This document shows positions 24,987 through 28,245 of a DNA stretch of 28,245 nt, in pieces (positions within the stretch are counted from its first letter, which is position 1; each line of letters opens with the position of its first letter). Under the pieces are notes generated by a model that was not told where the DNA came from, did not search any database, and saw only the letters and a list, made by a program, of their open reading frames with translations. The DNA is taken from the NCBI GenBank assembly GCA_910587505.1, contig CAJULD010000037.1:1-28245 (forward strand), written 5' to 3'. The DNA is from an uncultured Oscillospiraceae bacterium. GTDB taxonomy: Bacteria; Bacillota; Clostridia; Oscillospirales; Oscillospiraceae. The translations under genes and the position numbers were made by a program.

Positions 24987-25024
24987 TCCGGATAACAGCT
25001 TAGCGAGAAGGGAGCAACTATACT

Positions 25025-25504
25025 ATGCCAGACGAAAACGTACTCTTTGCCAGAGAGAGCGACGCCGTGCCCGCCGTCGAGGAGGGAACCGCGGAAAACC
25101 AGACCAGCAAATACCTCATCTGCATCTCCGACGGCCTGCTCTACGGCATTGACGCGGAGCATGTGGAGACGATCATTACCGATCATACCATCACCCGCCT
25201 GCCGCGGGTCCCCCACTATGTGCGGGGCATTATCAACCTGCGCGGACAGATCATTCCCGTCATCGATATCCGTCTCCGCCTGGGCAAGCCTCAGGCCGAT
25301 GAGAACTGCATCATGGTGGTCAACGAGGGCAGCGAAAGTATGGGCATCCTGGTGGACGGCGTGGACAAGATGGTGGACGTGCTGCAACGCTCCATCCTTC
25401 CCATGCCTACCCAGAATCCGCAGAAGCTGATTTCCGGCATGTGTTCCCTGCCGGACGGGAAGACGCTGCTGATTCTGGACTGCAGTCTCCTCCTGCACGA
25501 ATAA
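25025..25504 (+). CDS. cheW: Chemotaxis coupling protein CheW
   Basis: The 159-residue product is a single CheW domain with the diagnostic segment YVRGIINLRGQIIPVIDIR (65-83), preceded by an acidic extension of about 25 residues. CheW links receptors to CheA in cytoplasmic arrays at the membrane. It starts 38 bases after cheA with GAAGGGA as ribosome site, and ends 22 bases before cheR. Confidence 0.96.
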   Translation: MPDENVLFARESDAVPAVEEGTAENQTSKYLICISDGLLYGIDAEHVETIITDHTITRLPRVPHYVRGIINLRGQIIPVIDIRLRLGKPQADENCIMVVNEGSESMGILVDGVDKMVDVLQRSILPMPTQNPQKLISGMCSLPDGKTLLILDCSLLLHE

Positions 25505-25526
25505 AGACAAAAGGAGAGGTAGCATC

Positions 25527-26339
25527 GTGCCGCTGACCAACATTAGCAACGAGGATTTCAGCAAGCTCGTCAAATTCATTCACGGGCAATACGGAATCGA
25601 CCTCAGTCAGAAGAGGCAGCTGGTTACCAGCCGCCTCTCCTCTCTGCTCACCCAGAAGGGATATCAGGACTTCGGCCCCTTTGTCAGCGACCTGCTGAAA
25701 AAGCAGGATCCCTCGGACATGGAGCTGGTACTCAACCGCCTGACCACCAATTATACCTTCTTTATGCGGGAGGAGGAGCATTTCCACTTCTTCCGCGACA
25801 CCATTCTGCCCGATCTGGTCAAGCGTCACCAGCGGGACAAGGTGCTGGCCATCTGGAGCGCGGGCTGCTCCAGCGGAGAAGAGCCTTATAACATTTCAAT
25901 TTACATCAAGGAATTTCTGGGCTCCCAGGCCAGCCAGTGGGATACCCGCGTGCTGGCCACCGATATCTCCCAGAAGGCGCTGGCTACTGCCAGGCGGGGC
26001 GTTTATGAGCTGCCCGACACCATCCCGCCCGCGTGGCGGAAGAAGTATTTTCATCCCGTCCCCGGCGGAAAGCAGTATATGGTGGCTCCGGTCATCCGGG
26101 ACAACGTGATTTTCCAGACCTTCAATCTGATGGACCCCATTAAATTCCGTCTGAAATTTGACGTGATCTTCTGCCGGAACGTCATGATCTACTTTGACCA
26201 GCCCACGAAAGATGCGTTGATGCGGCGGTTCTATGACGCGCTGGTTCCCTGCGGCTATTTCATGATAAGCCACTCCGAGAACCTCAGCAAGAATTCGCCC
26301 TTCACAACCGTAGCGCCTTCCACGTTCCAGAAGCGCTGA
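25527..26339 (+). CDS. cheR: Chemotaxis protein methyltransferase CheR
   Basis: Starts at GTG 25527, supported by AAAAGGAGAGG upstream. The 270-residue product has the helical N-terminal CheR domain (1-70), the conserved LTTNYTFFMREEEHF segment (72-86), the S-adenosylmethionine-binding motif WSAGCSSGEEPY (110-121), an acidic LATDIS strand (143-148), and FDVIFCRNVMIYFD (211-224). It methylates receptor glutamates, opposing CheB. It sits between cheW and cheB in one transcription unit. The C-terminus ends soon after the SHSENL motif, the normal length for a stand-alone CheR. Confidence 0.96.
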   Translation: MPLTNISNEDFSKLVKFIHGQYGIDLSQKRQLVTSRLSSLLTQKGYQDFGPFVSDLLKKQDPSDMELVLNRLTTNYTFFMREEEHFHFFRDTILPDLVKRHQRDKVLAIWSAGCSSGEEPYNISIYIKEFLGSQASQWDTRVLATDISQKALATARRGVYELPDTIPPAWRKKYFHPVPGGKQYMVAPVIRDNVIFQTFNLMDPIKFRLKFDVIFCRNVMIYFDQPTKDALMRRFYDALVPCGYFMISHSENLSKNSPFTTVAPSTFQKR

Positions 26340-26382
26340 CCGCGCCGGGACGCAGCATATTCTGATAAGGAGGCCCTGTTAC

Positions 26383-27420
26383 ATGTGGTCTGTCAATAAA
26401 AAAATCCGCGTCATGGTGGTGGACGACTCCGTTCTGGCCCGCACGATCATCACCCAGGGACTGAGCAAACATCCCCGGATCGAGATTGTGGGAACTGCCT
26501 TCAATCCCCGCGACGCCATGGCGAAGGTTCCGCAGCTGAAGCCGGACGTCATCACCTCCGATATCGAAATGCCGGGCATGAGCGGTCTGGAGTTCCTCAA
26601 GCAGCTGCTGCCCAAGTACCCGCTGCCGGTTATTCTGGTGTCCTCGCTGAATCTCCGGGTTTTCGACGCGCTGTCCGCCGGCGCGGTGGACTTCGTCCGC
26701 AAGCCGGACTCCACCCAGAACAACGAGGCTTTCATTGCCGCCCTGACCCAGAAGGTCATCTCCGCAGCGGGGGCCAAGGTGCGGCAGGCGCCCGCCGCCA
26801 TTACCCAGGCCGCTCCCGTTGCGCCGCTGGGCCAGCGGGCCAACCTGGATCAGGTAATTATCGGGCTGGGGGCCTCCACCGGCGGCACGGAGGCCACGCT
26901 GGAGGTGCTCAAACGGCTGCCCGCTGATACGCCCGGCATGCTCATCGTCCAGCATATGCCCACCGGCTTTACCCAGATGTACGCCGAGCGGCTCAACCGC
27001 CTGTGCCATATGGAGGTCCGGGAGGCGAAAAGCGGCGACGAGGTCCGCCGCGGTCTGGCACTGCTGGCTCCGGCCGATTACCAGATGCGCATTGTCCGCA
27101 GCGGAACCCGGTACACCGTGTCATGTCTTCAGGGAGAGAAGGTCAGCGGGCACCGCCCGTCGGTGGACGCCCTGTTCTTTTCCATGGCGGAGCAGGTGCG
27201 CTGCAAGATGGTGGGAATTATCATGACCGGCATGGGCCGGGACGGCGCGGACGGCCTGCTGCAAATGCGCAAGGCCGGGGCCTTCACCATCGGGCAGGAT
27301 AAGGAGTCCTGCGTCGTCTACGGAATGCCCATGGTGGCCCACAATATCGGGGCCGTTCAGGTGCAGGCTTCCTGTGAGAACATCGCCTCCGTTCTGCTGC
27401 GCCAGCTGAACACGTTGTAA
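26383..27420 (+). CDS. cheB: Chemotaxis methylesterase/glutamine deamidase CheB
   Basis: The 345-residue product has an N-terminal receiver (about 7-125) with the acidic pair Asp14-Asp15 and phospho-Asp60 in TSDIEMPGMSG, a linker (128-150), and the CheB esterase domain (155-345) with the catalytic triad Ser165 (GASTGG), His191 (QHMP) and Asp287 (GMGRDGADG). Phosphorylated by CheA, it demethylates receptors. AAGGAGG precedes the ATG. It is the last gene of the operon, 43 bases after cheR, and ends at a strong hairpin shared with mfd. Confidence 0.97.
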   Translation: MWSVNKKIRVMVVDDSVLARTIITQGLSKHPRIEIVGTAFNPRDAMAKVPQLKPDVITSDIEMPGMSGLEFLKQLLPKYPLPVILVSSLNLRVFDALSAGAVDFVRKPDSTQNNEAFIAALTQKVISAAGAKVRQAPAAITQAAPVAPLGQRANLDQVIIGLGASTGGTEATLEVLKRLPADTPGMLIVQHMPTGFTQMYAERLNRLCHMEVREAKSGDEVRRGLALLAPADYQMRIVRSGTRYTVSCLQGEKVSGHRPSVDALFFSMAEQVRCKMVGIIMTGMGRDGADGLLQMRKAGAFTIGQDKESCVVYGMPMVAHNIGAVQVQASCENIASVLLRQLNTL

Positions 27421-27428
27421 GAAAAAGG

Positions 27429-27457
27429 CCCCCGCCGGACGTAAAGTCCGGCGGGGG
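27429..27457. terminator. Shared terminator hairpin between cheB and mfd
   Basis: CCCCCGCCGGAC (27429-27440) pairs exactly with 27446-27457 around GTAAA. On the minus strand it is followed by GGCCTTTTTCTT, a clear intrinsic terminator for mfd. On the plus strand only ATCGTTTCAT follows, so termination of cheB is weaker but plausible. Confidence 0.85.
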
Positions 27458-27466
27458 ATCGTTTCA

Positions 27467-28245
27467 TCACTCCGGCTCCTTTTCGGTTCTCTCCACAGCC
27501 AGGCGCAGGTCCTCCACCATCTCCAGGGCCGTCTCCAGCACCGGCTCTCTGGGCTGCAGGGTCAGCGTCAGGGAGGGAATTTCCCCGGCGTTGACCACCA
27601 GCCGCCGGCGGTACTTGGCGCTGGTCACCAGTGCGGCGATGGCCTCCGTAGAAAAGCAGGCGAGGACAAACCGGATCTGCCGCTCCTTCTGGGAGATATC
27701 GCTGATTCCCGCCCGGGCCGCGCTGGAGCGCAGCAGCGCAACATCCAGCAGCGCGTACACCGGCTTCGGCGGGTCCCCATAGCGGTCCATCAGTTCGTCG
27801 AGGAGATCCGACGCGTTCTCCTGACTGCGGATGGCGGCAATGCGGCGGTAAAGGTCCATCCGCTGCTGGTTGGAGGAGACGTAGGCGCTGGGAATATTGG
27901 CGGAGATGGCCAGGTCGGCGGTGCATTCCACCGCCGTCTTTTTCTTTTCTCCCTTTTCCTCCAGCACCGCGTCCTCCAGCAGCTGGAGATACATGTCATA
28001 ACCCACGGTCATCATGTACCCGGACTGCTCCGGGCCCAGCAGATTACCCGCGCCCCGGATCTCCAGGTCCCGCATGGCGATTTTGAACCCGGAGCCGAAC
28101 TCCACGTATTCCCGGATAGCGGTCAGCCGCTTGCTGGCCACCTCCGAGAGGACCTTGCCGGGGCGGTAGGTCATATAGGCGTAGGCCCGGCGGGCGCTGC
28201 GCCCGATGCGGCCCCGGATCTGGTGGAGCTGAGCCAGGCCCATTT
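27467..28245 (-). CDS. mfd: Transcription-repair coupling factor Mfd, C-terminal part (runs off window)
   Basis: The visible 258 residues begin at GLAQLHQIRGRIGRS, the conserved end of the RecG-like helicase core (motif VI: QIRGRIGR). They continue through the EYVEFGSGFKIAMRDLEIRGAGNLLG segment and the C-terminal domain (PSAYVSSNQQRMDLYRRI, DRYGDPP) that binds UvrA-type partners and holds Mfd inactive. The ATG at 28243 is internal; the true start lies beyond the window edge. Mfd removes stalled RNA polymerase and recruits repair. It is convergent with cheB and is a housekeeping gene unrelated to the chemosensory operon. Confidence 0.96.
   Translation of the reverse strand, partial: MGLAQLHQIRGRIGRSARRAYAYMTYRPGKVLSEVASKRLTAIREYVEFGSGFKIAMRDLEIRGAGNLLGPEQSGYMMTVGYDMYLQLLEDAVLEEKGEKKKTAVECTADLAISANIPSAYVSSNQQRMDLYRRIAAIRSQENASDLLDELMDRYGDPPKPVYALLDVALLRSSAARAGISDISQKERQIRFVLACFSTEAIAALVTSAKYRRRLVVNAGEIPSLTLTLQPREPVLETALEMVEDLRLAVERTEKEPE

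Noticed and set aside
28241..28243. ATG at the right edge as the start of a short helicase-like protein
   Set aside because: The sequence continues the conserved Mfd helicase motif VI, so the gene simply runs off the window.
1..28245. CRISPR arrays, tRNA/rRNA genes, transposases or phage genes
   Set aside because: None seen: no regularly spaced direct repeats, no cloverleaf-like segments noticed by eye, no recombinase-like products.

Overview
The window looks like chromosome of a GC-rich, endospore-forming Firmicute of the gut Oscillospiraceae type (Flavonifractor/Oscillibacter/Intestinimonas-like). This is an inference from a complete spoIIIAA-AH sporulation operon, strong AAGGAG-type ribosome sites, SLH-anchored surface proteins, and product resemblance. 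No rRNA, tRNA, CRISPR array or transposase was seen.

Layout. (1) 1-4660 is an accessory-looking, partly AT-richer stretch. It holds the 3' part of an S41-type protease, an MFS transporter read leftward from a sigma-A-like promoter with an embedded dyad, a broken AraC-regulator 5' fragment, and a zinc alcohol dehydrogenase coupled to a peptide-deformylase paralogue. (2) 4661-9614, minus strand, is the whole spoIIIA operon, which encodes the mother-cell side of the feeding-tube channel. A SigE-like promoter lies in front of spoIIIAA. The operon is loosened by unusual gaps between AD/AE and AE/AF that carry short repeated or hairpin DNA. (3) 9955-22745, minus strand, is a probable operon read in the order FliK/YlqG-like, FlhB/YlqH-like (C-terminal switch domain only), PilZ protein, a giant 2297-residue SLH protein, and an 1129-residue SLH protein with six divergent repeats. 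(4) 22899-27420, plus strand, is a chemosensory operon cheA-cheW-cheR-cheB, divergent from block 3. A perfect sigma-28/SigD -10 element (GCCGATAA) lies in the shared intergenic region. (5) 27467 to the window edge is the C-terminal part of mfd, convergent with cheB across a shared terminator hairpin.

How the genes may work together. The head-to-head pairing of a Che phospho-signalling and adaptation core (no cheY, cheC, cheD or receptor in the window) with export-apparatus-like proteins, a c-di-GMP sensor-like PilZ protein and two very large S-layer-type proteins is the most intriguing arrangement here. It suggests, but does not prove, that a motility sigma factor, chemosensory signalling and cell-surface construction are coordinated. 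The spoIIIA genes are ordinary in content. The six-repeat domain, the giant mosaic SLH protein and the short intergenic repeat family are the parts least explained by known annotation.
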